Of a stretch of DNA of 64,000 bases, positions 22,671 to 31,489 are shown piece by piece (the stretch's first letter is position 1; every line of letters begins with the position of its first letter). The stretch is from Microbacterium jejuense. GTDB taxonomy: Bacteria > Actinomycetota > Actinomycetes > Actinomycetales > Microbacteriaceae. The position numbers were made by a program, and so were the translations under genes. The notes under the pieces are model-generated. The model was not told the DNA's origin. It ran no database searches and saw nothing but the letters and a program-made list of their open reading frames with translations. Where the stretch lies: the NCBI RefSeq assembly GCF_019511665.1, contig NZ_JAEUAW010000015.1, positions 1 to 64,000 on the forward strand, given 5' to 3'.

Positions 22671-23662
22671 TGCGCTCCATGAGCCAGCTCGGCAACGACC
22701 TCTACTCCGGCAAGACGTCGTTCCCCTTCGTCGGCCGCCGGCGTCTGTGGTTCCTCATCGCCGCGATCCTCGTGGTCGCCTCGGCCCTCGTGCCGCTGTT
22801 CCGCCCGATCCAGTTCTCCATCGAGTTCACCGGCGGATCGCAGTTCACGGTGAGCGGCGTGGCAACGCCGGTCGACCAGCTGATCGCCACCGAGGCCGTG
22901 CACTCGGTCGTCCCCGACGCCACCACCAAGGTCACGACCGTCGGCGAGGACAGCGTCCGCGTTCAGACCGACCAGCTCGAAGACAGCGAGAGCCGCCAGG
23001 TGACCGCCGCCCTCGCCGAGGCGTACGACGTGCCCGAGAGCGAGGTCAGCGCCTCGTTCATCGGTCCCAGCTGGGGAGCCGATGTCACACGCCAGTCGCT
23101 GTGGGGTCTCGCGATCTTCCTCGCGCTGACCTTCCTGATCCTCGCGCTGTACTTCCGCACGTGGAAGATGTCGGTCTCGGCGATCATCGGCCTGGTCGAC
23201 GTGCTCGTGATCACGATCGGCGTCTACGCGCTGTTCGGCTTCGAGATCTCGCCCGCCGCCGTCATCGGCTTCCTGACGATCCTGTCGTACGCCCTGTACG
23301 ACACGACGGTCGTGTTCGACAAGATCAGAGAGAACACGAGCGAGGACGGCGAGGTGTCGGGGCGCACGTTCGGCGAGTCCGTGAACCTCGCGGTCAACCA
23401 GACGCTCGTGCGCTCGATCAACACGACGGTGGTCGCGATCCTGCCGACGGGCGCGATCCTGTTCATCGGCCTGATCTGGGTCGGCGCGCAGACGCTCACC
23501 GACCTGTCGCTGTCGATCTTCGTCGGCACCATCGTCGCCGCGTACTCGACGCTGTTCGTCGCCTCGCCGCTGTACTCGCTGCTTCGCGAGAACGAGCCGG
23601 CCATCAAGGCGCGCGACCAGCGCGTCACCGACGCGCGCGCCCTCGCAGGCACTCCGGTCTGA
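22670..23662 (+). CDS. secF: Protein translocase subunit SecF
   Basis: 330 aa partner of SecD. TM1 (LWFLIAAILVVASALVPLF), the signature IEFTGGSQF, and five further TMs including GFLTILSYALYDTTVVFDKI with the conserved Asp. Starts in a TGATG junction with secD behind AAGGAGGG. Confidence 0.97.
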   Translation: MRSMSQLGNDLYSGKTSFPFVGRRRLWFLIAAILVVASALVPLFRPIQFSIEFTGGSQFTVSGVATPVDQLIATEAVHSVVPDATTKVTTVGEDSVRVQTDQLEDSESRQVTAALAEAYDVPESEVSASFIGPSWGADVTRQSLWGLAIFLALTFLILALYFRTWKMSVSAIIGLVDVLVITIGVYALFGFEISPAAVIGFLTILSYALYDTTVVFDKIRENTSEDGEVSGRTFGESVNLAVNQTLVRSINTTVVAILPTGAILFIGLIWVGAQTLTDLSLSIFVGTIVAAYSTLFVASPLYSLLRENEPAIKARDQRVTDARALAGTPV

Positions 23663-23667
23663 CGCGA

Positions 23668-23698
23668 CGACCGGGCCGGCACGACGCCGGCCCGGTCG
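23668..23698 (+). terminator. Hairpin after secF
   Basis: A 13-bp perfect stem CGACCGGGCCGGC with loop ACGAC, 5 nt after the secF stop; no T-tract. Between it and rel a TAGGAT box (23731-23736) may be the rel -10. Confidence 0.55.
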
Positions 23699-23764
23699 CG
23701 CGCGGCCGATCGCCCTCGGTCGCGGGCGTAGGATTGTGGGATTCGGCGGAGGGGAGGCGATCGC

Positions 23765-26014
23765 GTGACCGAGACCATCCCGCCCGCCCAATCGTCGTCG
23801 CTGCGCCGCCTGGTGCCGCGCATCTTCTCGCGCTCGGCCCGCCGGGACGACGTCGAGCAGCTGCTGCGCACGGTTCGCACGCATCATCCGAAGGGCGACC
23901 TCTCGATCATCGAGCGCGCGTACTCGGTCGCCGAGCGCGCGCATTCCGGTCAGGCCCGGCAGAGCGGCGAGCCGTACATCACGCATCCGCTCGCCGTCGC
24001 GCAGATCCTCGCCGATCTCGGCCTCGGACCCCGCGCGATCGCGGCGGCCCTGCTGCACGACACGGTGGAAGACACCGACTACTCGCTCGACACGCTGACC
24101 GCCGAGTTCGGCGACGAGGTCGCGATGCTCGTCGACGGCGTCACCAAGCTCGACAAGGTCAAGTACGGCGAGAGCGCGCAGGCCGAGACCGTCCGCAAGA
24201 TGATCGTGGCGATGTCGCGCGACATCCGGGTGCTGCTCATCAAGCTCGCAGACCGTCTGCACAACGCGCGGACGTGGGGCTTCGTGCCGCCTGAGAAGAC
24301 GCGCAAGAAGGCCACCGAGACCCTTGAGATCTACGCCCCGCTCGCGCACCGGCTCGGCATCCAGGCGATCAAGTCCGAACTCGAAGACCTCTCGTTCGCC
24401 GTGCTGCAGCCGAAGCTGTACGCCGAGATCGACAGCCTCGTCAAGCAGCGCACCCCGCAGCGCGAGCAGTACGTGCAGAACGTCATCGACGCCGTCGACA
24501 GCGATCTGCGCGAACTGCGCATCCGCGGCCGCGTCATGGGCCGCCCCAAGCAGCTGTACTCCGTGTACCAGAAGATGGTCGTGCGCGGCCGCGAGTTCGA
24601 CGACATCTACGACCTCATCGGCATCCGCATCCTCGTCGGCAGCGTGCGTGACTGCTACGCGGTGCTCGGCGCGATCCACGCGCGCTGGACGCCGCTGCCC
24701 GGCAGATTCAAGGACTACATCGCCACGCCGAAGTTCAACCTGTACCAGTCGCTGCACACGACAGTGATCGGCCCCGGCGGGCGCACGGTCGAGATCCAGA
24801 TCCGCACGCACGAGATGCATCAGCAGGCCGAGTACGGCGTCGCGGCGCACTGGAAGTACAAAGAGCGCATGAACGGCGGCAAGTCGGACTCCAAGGCCGT
24901 CGACACCGACATGGCGTGGCTCGCGCACATCTCGGACTGGCAGGCCGAGACCGCCGACCCCGGCGAGTTCCTCGACTCCCTGCGCTTCGAGATCGGGGCG
25001 AAAGAGGTCTACGTCTTCACGCCGAAGGGCCGGGTGATCGGTCTGCCCGCGGGGGCGACACCCGTGGACTTCGCTTACGCGGTGCATACCGAGGTGGGCC
25101 ACCGCACCATGGGCGCGAAGGTCAACGGACGCCTCGTGCCGCTGGAGTCCGAGCTCAAGAGCGGCGACGTGGTCGAGGTGTTCACCTCGAAGAACCCCGA
25201 CGCAGGTCCCTCGCAGGACTGGCTGGGCTTCGTCAAGAGCACGCGAGCCCGGAACAAGATCCGCGGCTGGTTCACGAAGGAACGGCGCGAAGAGGCCATC
25301 GAGCAGGGCAAGGAGTCCATCGCCCGCGCGATGCGGCGCCAGAACCTGCCCCTGCAGCGGCTCATGAGCCAGGACTCGTTCTCAGAGGTGGCGCACCAGC
25401 TGCGGTACGAGGACGTGTCGGCACTCTATGCCGCGGTCGGCGAGGGCCACGTCTCGACGCAGTCGGTCATCGAGAAGGTCACCGCGCTGGTCGCCGCGAA
25501 CGACACGGCCACCGGTCCGATCGACCTTCCGCCGGTCGGGCGCTCTCGCGCCCCGCGCGGCGGCGACTCGGGCATCCTCGTGCGCGGTGCTCCCGACATC
25601 CTCGTGAAGCTCGCGAAGTGCTGCACGCCGGTGCCCGGTGACCAGATCCTGGGCTTCGTGACGCGCGGCAGCGGCGTCTCTGTCCACCGCGCCGACTGCA
25701 CGAACGTGAAGTCGCTCATGGAGGACCCCGAGCGCCTGATCGACGTCGAGTGGGCGCCCACGACCAAGAGCGTCTTCCTCGTCCAGATCCAGGTCGAGGC
25801 CCTCGACCGCTCCGGTCTGCTGAGCGACGTGACCCGTGTGCTCAGCGAGCATCACGTCAACATCCTCTCGGCGACGGTGTCGACGACGAACGACCGCCTC
25901 GCGCTCAGCCGCTTCGTGTTCGAGATGGGCGACATCGTCCACCTCGACCGCGTCCTGAACGCCGTACGCCGCATCGACGCCGTCTACGACGTGTACCGCG
26001 TCACGTCGTCCTGA
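23765..26014 (+). CDS. rel: Bifunctional (p)ppGpp synthetase/hydrolase Rel
   Basis: 749 aa. HD hydrolase domain with HDTVEDTDY at about 98, synthetase domain with [18 protein letters not shown] and [18 protein letters not shown] domain ([20 protein letters not shown]), helical/zinc-finger-like region ([20 protein letters not shown] with the CC pair) and C-terminal ACT domain ([20 protein letters not shown]). Full set of motifs, so both activities are expected. GTG start with GGAGGGGAGG upstream. Position after secF is the common actinobacterial order. The 3' end overlaps the next, convergent gene by 14 nt. Confidence 0.97.
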   Translation: MTETIPPAQSSSLRRLVPRIFSRSARRDDVEQLLRTVRTHHPKGDLSIIERAYSVAERAHSGQARQSGEPYITHPLAVAQILADLGLGPRAIAAALLHDTVEDTDYSLDTLTAEFGDEVAMLVDGVTKLDKVKYGESAQAETVRKMIVAMSRDIRVLLIKLADRLHNARTWGFVPPEKTRKKATETLEIYAPLAHRLGIQAIKSELEDLSFAVLQPKLYAEIDSLVKQRTPQREQYVQNVIDAVDSDLRELRIRGRVMGRPKQLYSVYQKMVVRGREFDDIYDLIGIRILVGSVRDCYAVLGAIHARWTPLPGRFKDYIATPKFNLYQSLHTTVIGPGGRTVEIQIRTHEMHQQAEYGVAAHWKYKERMNGGKSDSKAVDTDMAWLAHISDWQAETADPGEFLDSLRFEIGAKEVYVFTPKGRVIGLPAGATPVDFAYAVHTEVGHRTMGAKVNGRLVPLESELKSGDVVEVFTSKNPDAGPSQDWLGFVKSTRARNKIRGWFTKERREEAIEQGKESIARAMRRQNLPLQRLMSQDSFSEVAHQLRYEDVSALYAAVGEGHVSTQSVIEKVTALVAANDTATGPIDLPPVGRSRAPRGGDSGILVRGAPDILVKLAKCCTPVPGDQILGFVTRGSGVSVHRADCTNVKSLMEDPERLIDVEWAPTTKSVFLVQIQVEALDRSGLLSDVTRVLSEHHVNILSATVSTTNDRLALSRFVFEMGDIVHLDRVLNAVRRIDAVYDVYRVTSS

Positions 26015-26558
26015 CGCGCGCGATCTCCGCGTCGATCGACCGCAGCACGCCGAGCGCGACGTTCTTGTGGGGGAGCCTGCCGTGCTCCAGCCGAGCGATC
26101 GCCGGCGCGATCGCGGCGGGGTGGGCACGCGCCAGCAGGCCGGCGGCGCGTGCGTGAGCGGCATCCGTGGTCCTCGCCAGATCGACGAGCGTCCGCGCGG
26201 GCGTGGTCACCCGCACGCCGCCCACCAGTTCGAGGTCGTCGGCGGGCACCGCTGAGTCGCGGTACACGACGTGGCGGTCGGGCATGAGGTGAAGGCGGCG
26301 CGGCACCGCGCGCTGCACGGTGTGACGCGCGGGCGGGTGCAGCAGTCCGCCATGGATCCACGCCGCGGTGAGATGCGTGGCCGCCAGCGTCTCGCCGAGC
26401 AGCCGTGAGAGCGCGCCCGCGCGGAGCGCCGCGGTCTCGACGGCGTCGGCCGGCATGTACGCGTCGCCGAGCTCGACGAGGTGTCCGTCGAGGCAGGCGG
26501 CGGTGAGCTCGGCCTGAGACAGCCGGTCGTCGACGAAATACAGGAACGGCGAACCCAT
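26001..26558 (-). CDS. AbiEi-type antitoxin-like protein, orphan
   Basis: 185 aa. The layout ([20 protein letters not shown], then [39 protein letters not shown]) is that of the type IV toxin-antitoxin AbiEi family and the related DUF559-associated proteins common in actinobacteria: AAAWLHG, H/R-rich strand, and VTTP-x-RT-x-D-L-A. No AbiEii nucleotidyltransferase toxin is adjacent, so function as an antitoxin is doubtful; it may be a stand-alone DNA-binding protein. I chose ATG at 26558 over an upstream in-frame start. Converges on rel with a short overlap. Confidence 0.55.
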   Translation of the reverse strand: MGSPFLYFVDDRLSQAELTAACLDGHLVELGDAYMPADAVETAALRAGALSRLLGETLAATHLTAAWIHGGLLHPPARHTVQRAVPRRLHLMPDRHVVYRDSAVPADDLELVGGVRVTTPARTLVDLARTTDAAHARAAGLLARAHPAAIAPAIARLEHGRLPHKNVALGVLRSIDAEIARVRTT

Positions 26559-26630
26559 GCGTGAAGTGTGCCGCACGGGGCGGATGGAGGGATGCCGCAT
26601 CCCGCCGCCTGTGGACAACAGACGTGAAAC

Positions 26631-26665
26631 GCCCTGCGGCCGGCACATCGTGCCGGCCGCAGGGC
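26631..26665 (-). terminator. Terminator after the DUF349 gene
   Basis: A 16-bp perfect stem (GCCCTGCGGCCGGCAC) with loop ATC, 23 nt beyond the leftward DUF349 gene. Confidence 0.6.
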
Positions 26666-26687
26666 TCAGTTCAGATCGGCGTCGATG

Positions 26688-28232
26688 TCAGCCGCCGAGC
26701 GCCTTGAGCCACGACTTGCGTGCTTCGAGCGCATCGGTCGCCTGCGCGATCGCCTTCTTGTCGCCGGACTTCTTCGCGGCGGCCAGTTCGTCCTCGAGCT
26801 TCTGGATCGCGTCCGTGAGCTGACGCGTCATGTCGTTGGCGCGCGCCTTCTGCTCGGGATCGTTGCGCTTCCAGTCCGCGTCCTCGCGTCCGCGCAGGGC
26901 GTTCTCGATGCGGCGCAGCTCGTCGTCGAGTGAACGCTCGGCGTCGCGCGGGAAGATGCGGCCGATCTCGTCCCACTTGCGCTGGATGCCGGTGAGGATC
27001 GACCGAGCCTTGGCGATGTCACGCTCGTCGCCGACGGCCTTCGCCTCGTCGAGCAGCGCGCGCTTGGCCTCGATCTTCTCGCGCGACGCCTCGGCGTCGG
27101 CCGTCTCGCGCTCGACGCGGGCGCCGTACAGCGCGTCGCCGGCAGCCTTGAACCGCGCCCACAGCGCGTCGTCGACCTTCTTGCCGGCACGGCCCGCGGT
27201 CTTCCACTCGTCGAGCAGGTCGCGGTACGCGGGGATGCCGTCCTCGCCCTTGGGCGCGAGGGCCTCGGCCTTCTCGACGAGCCGCGTCTTGCGATCGCGG
27301 ACGCCCTTGTGGGCCTCATCGAGCTCGGCGTAGAACGCACGGCGGTGCTTGTCGACGGTGGCACGGGCGTCGCGGAACCGCTTCCAGAGCTGCTGCGCGG
27401 TCGACTTCGGCAGGCGGGGGCCGTTCTGCTGCTGCGACTGCCACTGGTCGAACAGGCCGTTGATCTCGGCCGTCGCCTGCTTCCACTGCACGGTGCGCGG
27501 GTCGCGGGCGGCGAGGGCCTCGGCCTTCTCGACGAGTTCGGTGCGCGCCTTGACGGCCTCGTCGACGGCTTCGCGGGCGGCGACGGCCTCGGTCTCGGAC
27601 TGCGCCGTGAGGGCCTCGGTCAGAGCGGCGACACGGGCGACCAGGCTCGCGAGGTCGCCCACGGCGGCGGCGCCCTCGAGCTTCCCGTTGATCGTGCGCG
27701 CGGTGGCGCGCAGATCGGAGGCGGACGCGCCGCCCCGGCGGTGGCGCACCTCGAGCAGCGTGACCTCGCTCGCGAGATCGGCGTACTTGCGCTCGAAGTA
27801 GGCGAGCGCCTCTTCGGGCGATCCGTCGGGGTACTGGCCCACGACGCGCCATCCGCCGGCCTCGCGCACCGACACGGTGCCGTCGTCGTCGACGCGGCCC
27901 CACGGCTCGTCGGCACCGGCGGGGGCCTCGGCGACGACCTCGGTCACCTCGACGGCGACGACATCGCCCTCGGCGTCTTCGACGACGTCGACAATCTCGA
28001 CCGCCTCGACCTCCACGGCCTCACTGTCAGCGGCCTCCGTCTTGACCGTCGCGGCGTCGACCGCGTCGGCCTCGGTCTCGGAGGCCTCGGTCGCGGGGGC
28101 GTCATCGGTCGCGGCATCCGCTTCGGCCGCGCCGTCGGCGGCAGCGGTCTCGGCGGGGGTCGTCTCGGGCTCGCCGTTCTCGGGGAGCTCGGGGGCGTCG
28201 GTCTCGGGCTGGGGGTCTGCTGCGGCAGTCAC
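26688..28232 (-). CDS. DUF349 repeat protein with acidic N-terminus
   Basis: 514 aa. The first 110 residues are almost entirely Ala, Glu, Asp, Thr and Val and are probably disordered. From about 120 follow a short conserved strand unit (GRVDDDGTVSVREAGGWRVV) and several helical DUF349 repeats (KWDEIGRIFPRDAERSLDDE; W-K-x-A-GRAGKKVDDALWARF), ending in a coiled-coil. DUF349 proteins are widespread in actinobacteria without a settled function; RNA binding has been suggested. I chose GTG at 28232 because GAGGTG lies 6 nt upstream; an in-frame GTG at 28283 abuts a TAGGCT -10 box and would not be transcribed from it. Confidence 0.85.
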   Translation of the reverse strand: MTAAADPQPETDAPELPENGEPETTPAETAAADGAAEADAATDDAPATEASETEADAVDAATVKTEAADSEAVEVEAVEIVDVVEDAEGDVVAVEVTEVVAEAPAGADEPWGRVDDDGTVSVREAGGWRVVGQYPDGSPEEALAYFERKYADLASEVTLLEVRHRRGGASASDLRATARTINGKLEGAAAVGDLASLVARVAALTEALTAQSETEAVAAREAVDEAVKARTELVEKAEALAARDPRTVQWKQATAEINGLFDQWQSQQQNGPRLPKSTAQQLWKRFRDARATVDKHRRAFYAELDEAHKGVRDRKTRLVEKAEALAPKGEDGIPAYRDLLDEWKTAGRAGKKVDDALWARFKAAGDALYGARVERETADAEASREKIEAKRALLDEAKAVGDERDIAKARSILTGIQRKWDEIGRIFPRDAERSLDDELRRIENALRGREDADWKRNDPEQKARANDMTRQLTDAIQKLEDELAAAKKSGDKKAIAQATDALEARKSWLKALGG

Positions 28233-28353
28233 GGGATGCACCTCATCGCGGCTCGCGCCGTCTGTGGGAGTAGGACGGCTCACAGCCTAGTACGGCGGAT
28301 GCCTCATGCCGATGTCGTTGCGGACGGCGTCGGCCGCGCCGCCACCCGCGCCC

Positions 28354-28647
28354 TCAGGGGGTCGGCGTCGGCGTGGGGCTCGGTGTCGGCGCGTCGGTGG
28401 AGGTGGGGGTGGGGGCCGGCGTCGACGTCGAGGTCGGCGTGGGCTCGGGCGCACCGGGACCGGCCACGAAGTACGCGGTCTGGATCCCCACGATGCCGAG
28501 CACGAGGATGCCGCCGACGATCCCGGCGATCAGGTTGTCCCGGCTCCGGCGTCGGGCCTGCTCCTCGTGGAACTGACGGCGGGCCTGATAGGTCCGCGTC
28601 CGCTCACGTGCGGCACGTGCGTCTCGATCCTTGCCACCGCCGGCCAC
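28354..28647 (-). CDS. Small membrane protein with Thr/Pro-rich tail
   Basis: 97 aa. A basic N-terminal region (RTYQARRQFHEEQARRRSRD), one membrane helix (NLIAGIVGGILVLGIVGIQT, about residues 38-58), and an outer tail made of Pro-Thr/Ser pairs. The N-terminal part resembles the anchor of actinobacterial cyclophilins, but no PPIase domain follows. Function unknown. Confidence 0.7.
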   Translation of the reverse strand: MAGGGKDRDARAARERTRTYQARRQFHEEQARRRSRDNLIAGIVGGILVLGIVGIQTAYFVAGPGAPEPTPTSTSTPAPTPTSTDAPTPSPTPTPTP

Positions 28648-28765
28648 GGGGCCTCCTCGTTGTCTCGTCCAGGCGCACTCCGGTCCACCGTCCGGGGCGG
28701 GTTGATCCTACGGTGCGCCGCGACGGCGGCCAAACCGGGACGGATCCGGTGTCGCACCCCCGGGA

Positions 28766-28771
28766 TAGCCT
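28766..28771 (+). promoter_or_regulatory. -10 box of rarA
   Basis: TAGCCT, 6 nt before the rarA GTG; leaderless geometry. Confidence 0.5.
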
Positions 28772-28777
28772 GGAACG

Positions 28778-30154
28778 GTGAGTACGCCGACCGCGCTGTT
28801 CCAGGGGCTGACGCCGCTGGCCGTGCGCATGCGCCCGTCGTCGCTCGACGAGGTCGCGGGGCAGTCCCATCTGCTGCGGGCGGGCTCTCCGCTGGTGACG
28901 CTGGCGAATCCGGATGCCGCGGCCCGAGCCGCGACGTCGGTGATCCTGTGGGGGCCGCCGGGCACCGGCAAGACGACTCTCGCGCAGGCGATCGCGCGCT
29001 CCTCGGGGCGCCGCTTCGTCGAGCTGTCGGCCGTCACCGCCGGCGTGAGGGACGTGCGCGAGGTCATGCAGGAGGCGCTGACGCAGCGGGACCTGTACGG
29101 CCAGTCCACGATCCTCTTCCTCGACGAGATCCACCGCTTCACGAAGGCGCAGCAGGACGCGCTGCTCCCGGGTGTCGAGAACGGGTGGGTCGTGCTCATC
29201 GCCGCCACCACCGAGAACCCGTCGTTCTCGGTCATCTCACCCCTCCTGTCGCGATCCCTGCTGCTCACACTGAAGCCGCTGACCGACGCAGACCTCGCGA
29301 TGCTGCTCGACAGGGCCGTGGCCGACGCCCGCGGCCTCGGCGGCGCCGTGAAGCTCGGCGACGACGCACGCGATGCCCTCGTGCGCCTGGCCTCGGGTGA
29401 TGCCCGCCGGGCGCTCACGGCGCTCGAGGCGGCGGCATCCCTCGCCGTCCCCTCGGTCGAAGAGGGCGAGGACGACGAGGACGTCACAGCGCCCGAGCCC
29501 GCCGACGCGGGCGAGGTGCCCGAGATCACGGCCGACCATGTGGCGCAGGCCGTCGACCGCGCGCTGCTGCGCTACGACCGGCAGGGCGACGAGCACTACG
29601 ACGTCATCAGCGCGTTCATCAAGTCGATCCGGGGCTCCGACGTCGACGCCGCCATCCACTACCTCGCACGCATGATCGAGGCGGGGGAGGATCCGCGGTT
29701 CATCGCGCGCCGCCTCATCATCTCGGCGGCCGAAGACATCGGCCTCGCCGACCCGCAGGCGCTGCCGATCGCGGTCGCCGCCGCCGACGCGGTCCAGTTC
29801 ATCGGCATGCCAGAGGGCCGGATCCCGCTCGCGGAGGCCACCGTGTACCTCGCCACCACGGCGAAGTCCAACGCGGCATACCTGGCGATCGACGCCGCGA
29901 TCGCCGATGTGCGGGGTGGCGGCTTCGGCCGAGTGCCGATCCACCTGCGCGACGCCCACTACCCGGGCGCCAAGCGGCTCGGCCACGGCAAGGGATACGT
30001 GTACCCGCACGACTCCGAGATCGGCATCTCGCCGCAGCAGTACCTCCCCGACGAGCTGCGCGGCCGCCGCTACTACCAGCCGAAGGCGCTGGGCGCCGAG
30101 CGCGACGTGCAGGCCCGCCTGGAGAAGATCCGCCGCATCCTCGACGGCGACTGA
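28778..30154 (+). CDS. rarA: Replication-associated recombination protein A
   Basis: 458 aa AAA+ clamp-loader-like ATPase (MgsA/Mgs1/WRNIP1 family) acting at stalled forks. Walker A GPPGTGKT at 59-66, Walker B ILFLDEIHRFTKAQQDALLP, sensor 1 IAATTENPSFSVISPLLSRS, and the C-terminal tetramerisation region (SDVDAAIHYLARMIEAGEDP; GRVPIHLRDAHYPGAKRLGH). An acidic insert (EEGEDDEDVTAPEPADAGE, about 228-246) is longer than usual. Probably leaderless. Confidence 0.96.
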   Translation: MSTPTALFQGLTPLAVRMRPSSLDEVAGQSHLLRAGSPLVTLANPDAAARAATSVILWGPPGTGKTTLAQAIARSSGRRFVELSAVTAGVRDVREVMQEALTQRDLYGQSTILFLDEIHRFTKAQQDALLPGVENGWVVLIAATTENPSFSVISPLLSRSLLLTLKPLTDADLAMLLDRAVADARGLGGAVKLGDDARDALVRLASGDARRALTALEAAASLAVPSVEEGEDDEDVTAPEPADAGEVPEITADHVAQAVDRALLRYDRQGDEHYDVISAFIKSIRGSDVDAAIHYLARMIEAGEDPRFIARRLIISAAEDIGLADPQALPIAVAAADAVQFIGMPEGRIPLAEATVYLATTAKSNAAYLAIDAAIADVRGGGFGRVPIHLRDAHYPGAKRLGHGKGYVYPHDSEIGISPQQYLPDELRGRRYYQPKALGAERDVQARLEKIRRILDGD

Positions 30155-30196
30155 GCACCTGAACGACGCCTGACCGGGTCGAAGCCCCGCGTCTGA

Positions 30197-30352
30197 TAAG
30201 CTTGAGCGGCTCGAAACGCAGTTTTCGGGCATCCCCTCTCTTCTTCACCTACCTTCCGGCGTGCCCCGGCGTGCAGTCCGGACAGGGCGAAGACAGGGCG
30301 ATACGTCCGCGAGCCGTGAAAGACACGGCAGCGTCATCGAAAGGAACACTTC
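30197..30352 (+). promoter_or_regulatory. rpsD promoter and long 5' leader
   Basis: TAAGCT at 30197-30202, preceded by TGA as in extended -10 promoters, would start transcription near 30209 and leave an untranslated leader of about 145 nt before rpsD. S4 is a known autoregulator through its mRNA leader in other bacteria; the fold here was not computed. Confidence 0.45.
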
Positions 30353-30982
30353 GTGGCAACGAAGTCCCAGGACCGCCGCAAGGTCCGTCTGTCCCGCGCT
30401 CTCGGCGTGGCCCTCACCCCGAAGGCCGCCAAGTACCTCGAGAAGCGCCCCTACGCTCCGGGTGAGCACGGCCGCACCAAGCGCAAGCAGGACAGCGACT
30501 ACGCCGTCCGCCTCCGCGAGAAGCAGCGTCTGCGCGAGCAGTACGGCATCCGCGAGAAGCAGCTGCGCATCCAGTTCAACGAGGCTCGCCGCACCCAGGG
30601 CCTGACGGGTGAGAACCTCGTCGAGCAGCTCGAGATGCGTCTGGACGCGCTCGTCCTGCGCGCCGGCTTCGCCCGCACCACCGCGCAGGCGCGCCAGCTC
30701 GTCGTGCACCGCCACATCCTCGTGGACGGCCAGCTCGTCGACCGTCCGTCGTTCCGCGTGAAGCCGGGTCAGCTCATCCACGTCAAGGCCAAGAGCGAGG
30801 GCATCGAGCCCTTCCAGGTCGCAGCTCTCGGCGGTCACGCCGAGGTCCTGCCGCCGGTTCCGGGCTACCTCGAGGTCGAGCTCGACAAGCTCCAGGCCCG
30901 TCTCGTGCGCCGCCCCAAGCGCGCCGAGGTCCCCGTGGTCTGCGACGTCCAGCTCGTCGTCGAGTACTACGCAGCGCGCTAA
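30353..30982 (+). CDS. rpsD: 30S ribosomal protein S4
   Basis: 209 aa. ATKSQDRRKVRLSRALGVAL at the N-terminus lacks the Cys4 zinc motif (C-minus form); the S4 RNA-binding domain is at about 98-160 (RLDALVLRAGFARTTAQARQ, LVVHRHILVDGQLV). Primary 16S rRNA-binding protein that nucleates 30S assembly. It stands alone here instead of in the rpsM-rpsK-rpoA operon, as in several actinobacteria that carry a solitary rpsD. GTG start with AAAGGA upstream. Confidence 0.97.
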   Translation: MATKSQDRRKVRLSRALGVALTPKAAKYLEKRPYAPGEHGRTKRKQDSDYAVRLREKQRLREQYGIREKQLRIQFNEARRTQGLTGENLVEQLEMRLDALVLRAGFARTTAQARQLVVHRHILVDGQLVDRPSFRVKPGQLIHVKAKSEGIEPFQVAALGGHAEVLPPVPGYLEVELDKLQARLVRRPKRAEVPVVCDVQLVVEYYAAR

Positions 30983-30984
30983 GC

Positions 30985-31015
30985 GTTTCGTCTCGCTTCG
31001 CTCGCTCGACGACCG
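30985..31015. repeat. Dispersed actinobacterial repeat (REP-like)
   Basis: The segment reading GTTTCGTCTCGCTTCGCTCG and ending CTCGACGACCG is a palindrome-containing sequence that I recognise as a recurrent intergenic repeat in Microbacteriaceae. It lies between rpsD and its terminator. Only one copy is in this window. Confidence 0.5.
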
Positions 31016-31019
31016 AAGC

Positions 31020-31053
31020 ACGAAGGGCGTCGGGGTCACCCGACGCCCTTCGT
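31020..31053 (+). terminator. rpsD terminator
   Basis: A 15-bp perfect stem ACGAAGGGCGTCGGG with loop GTCA, followed by CGTTTCCCCTT. Confidence 0.8.
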
Positions 31054-31111
31054 CGTTTCCCCTTACGATGGAGGGATGCCGCGCCCCGGCGGCCCGCAAG
31101 GAAGTGGTGAC

Positions 31112-31408
31112 ATGAAGAACCTGGTGTGGTTCCTGCTCGGCATCGCCGGAGGGTTCGTGGCGGCGCACTTCATGAACAAGGACCCGCGAGGCCACGAGAT
31201 CCTCGCCGACGTCGACGCGCGCATCACCGAGTTCACCGACCGCATCGGCGACGCCTACCGCGAGCAGGAGGCCCGGTTCGCCGGCATCGTCGACGATGTG
31301 CGGGATGCCGCAGCCGACGCCGCCGGCACCGCCAAGGACGCGGCGTCCACCGCCGCCGACGCGGTCGCCGACGCCGCCAAGGGCGCGGCCGACAAGCTCA
31401 CCGACTGA
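31112..31408 (+). CDS. Membrane-anchored Ala-rich amphipathic protein
   Basis: 98 aa. N-terminal hydrophobic segment (LVWFLLGIAGGFVAAHFM, residues 3-20), then a long helix, ending in 11-residue-like repeats of AADAAGTAKDAASTAADAVA typical of LEA/apolipoprotein-type amphipathic helices. I chose ATG at 31112 behind AAGGAAGTGG. The gene sits between rpsD and alaS, a position often held by such a small protein in actinobacteria. Function unknown. Confidence 0.75.
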   Translation: MKNLVWFLLGIAGGFVAAHFMNKDPRGHEILADVDARITEFTDRIGDAYREQEARFAGIVDDVRDAAADAAGTAKDAASTAADAVADAAKGAADKLTD

Positions 31409-31489
31409 CCCGCGCACGACCGCTCACCGGCAGAGCCGGCGAGTCGGCGTGCCGCCCGACACGCATCCGCACGTACAGCAAGGACCCGC

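Noticed and set aside
22310..25102. 930-codon leftward open frame across secD, secF and rel
   Set aside because: Antisense to three unambiguous genes; composition (Ala/Arg/Asp/Val repeats) is that of a reverse-strand shadow of GC-rich codons.
28233..28283. Upstream GTG start for the DUF349 protein
   Set aside because: The nearest -10 box abuts this GTG, so the transcript would begin inside the extension; GTG at 28232 has a proper ribosome site.
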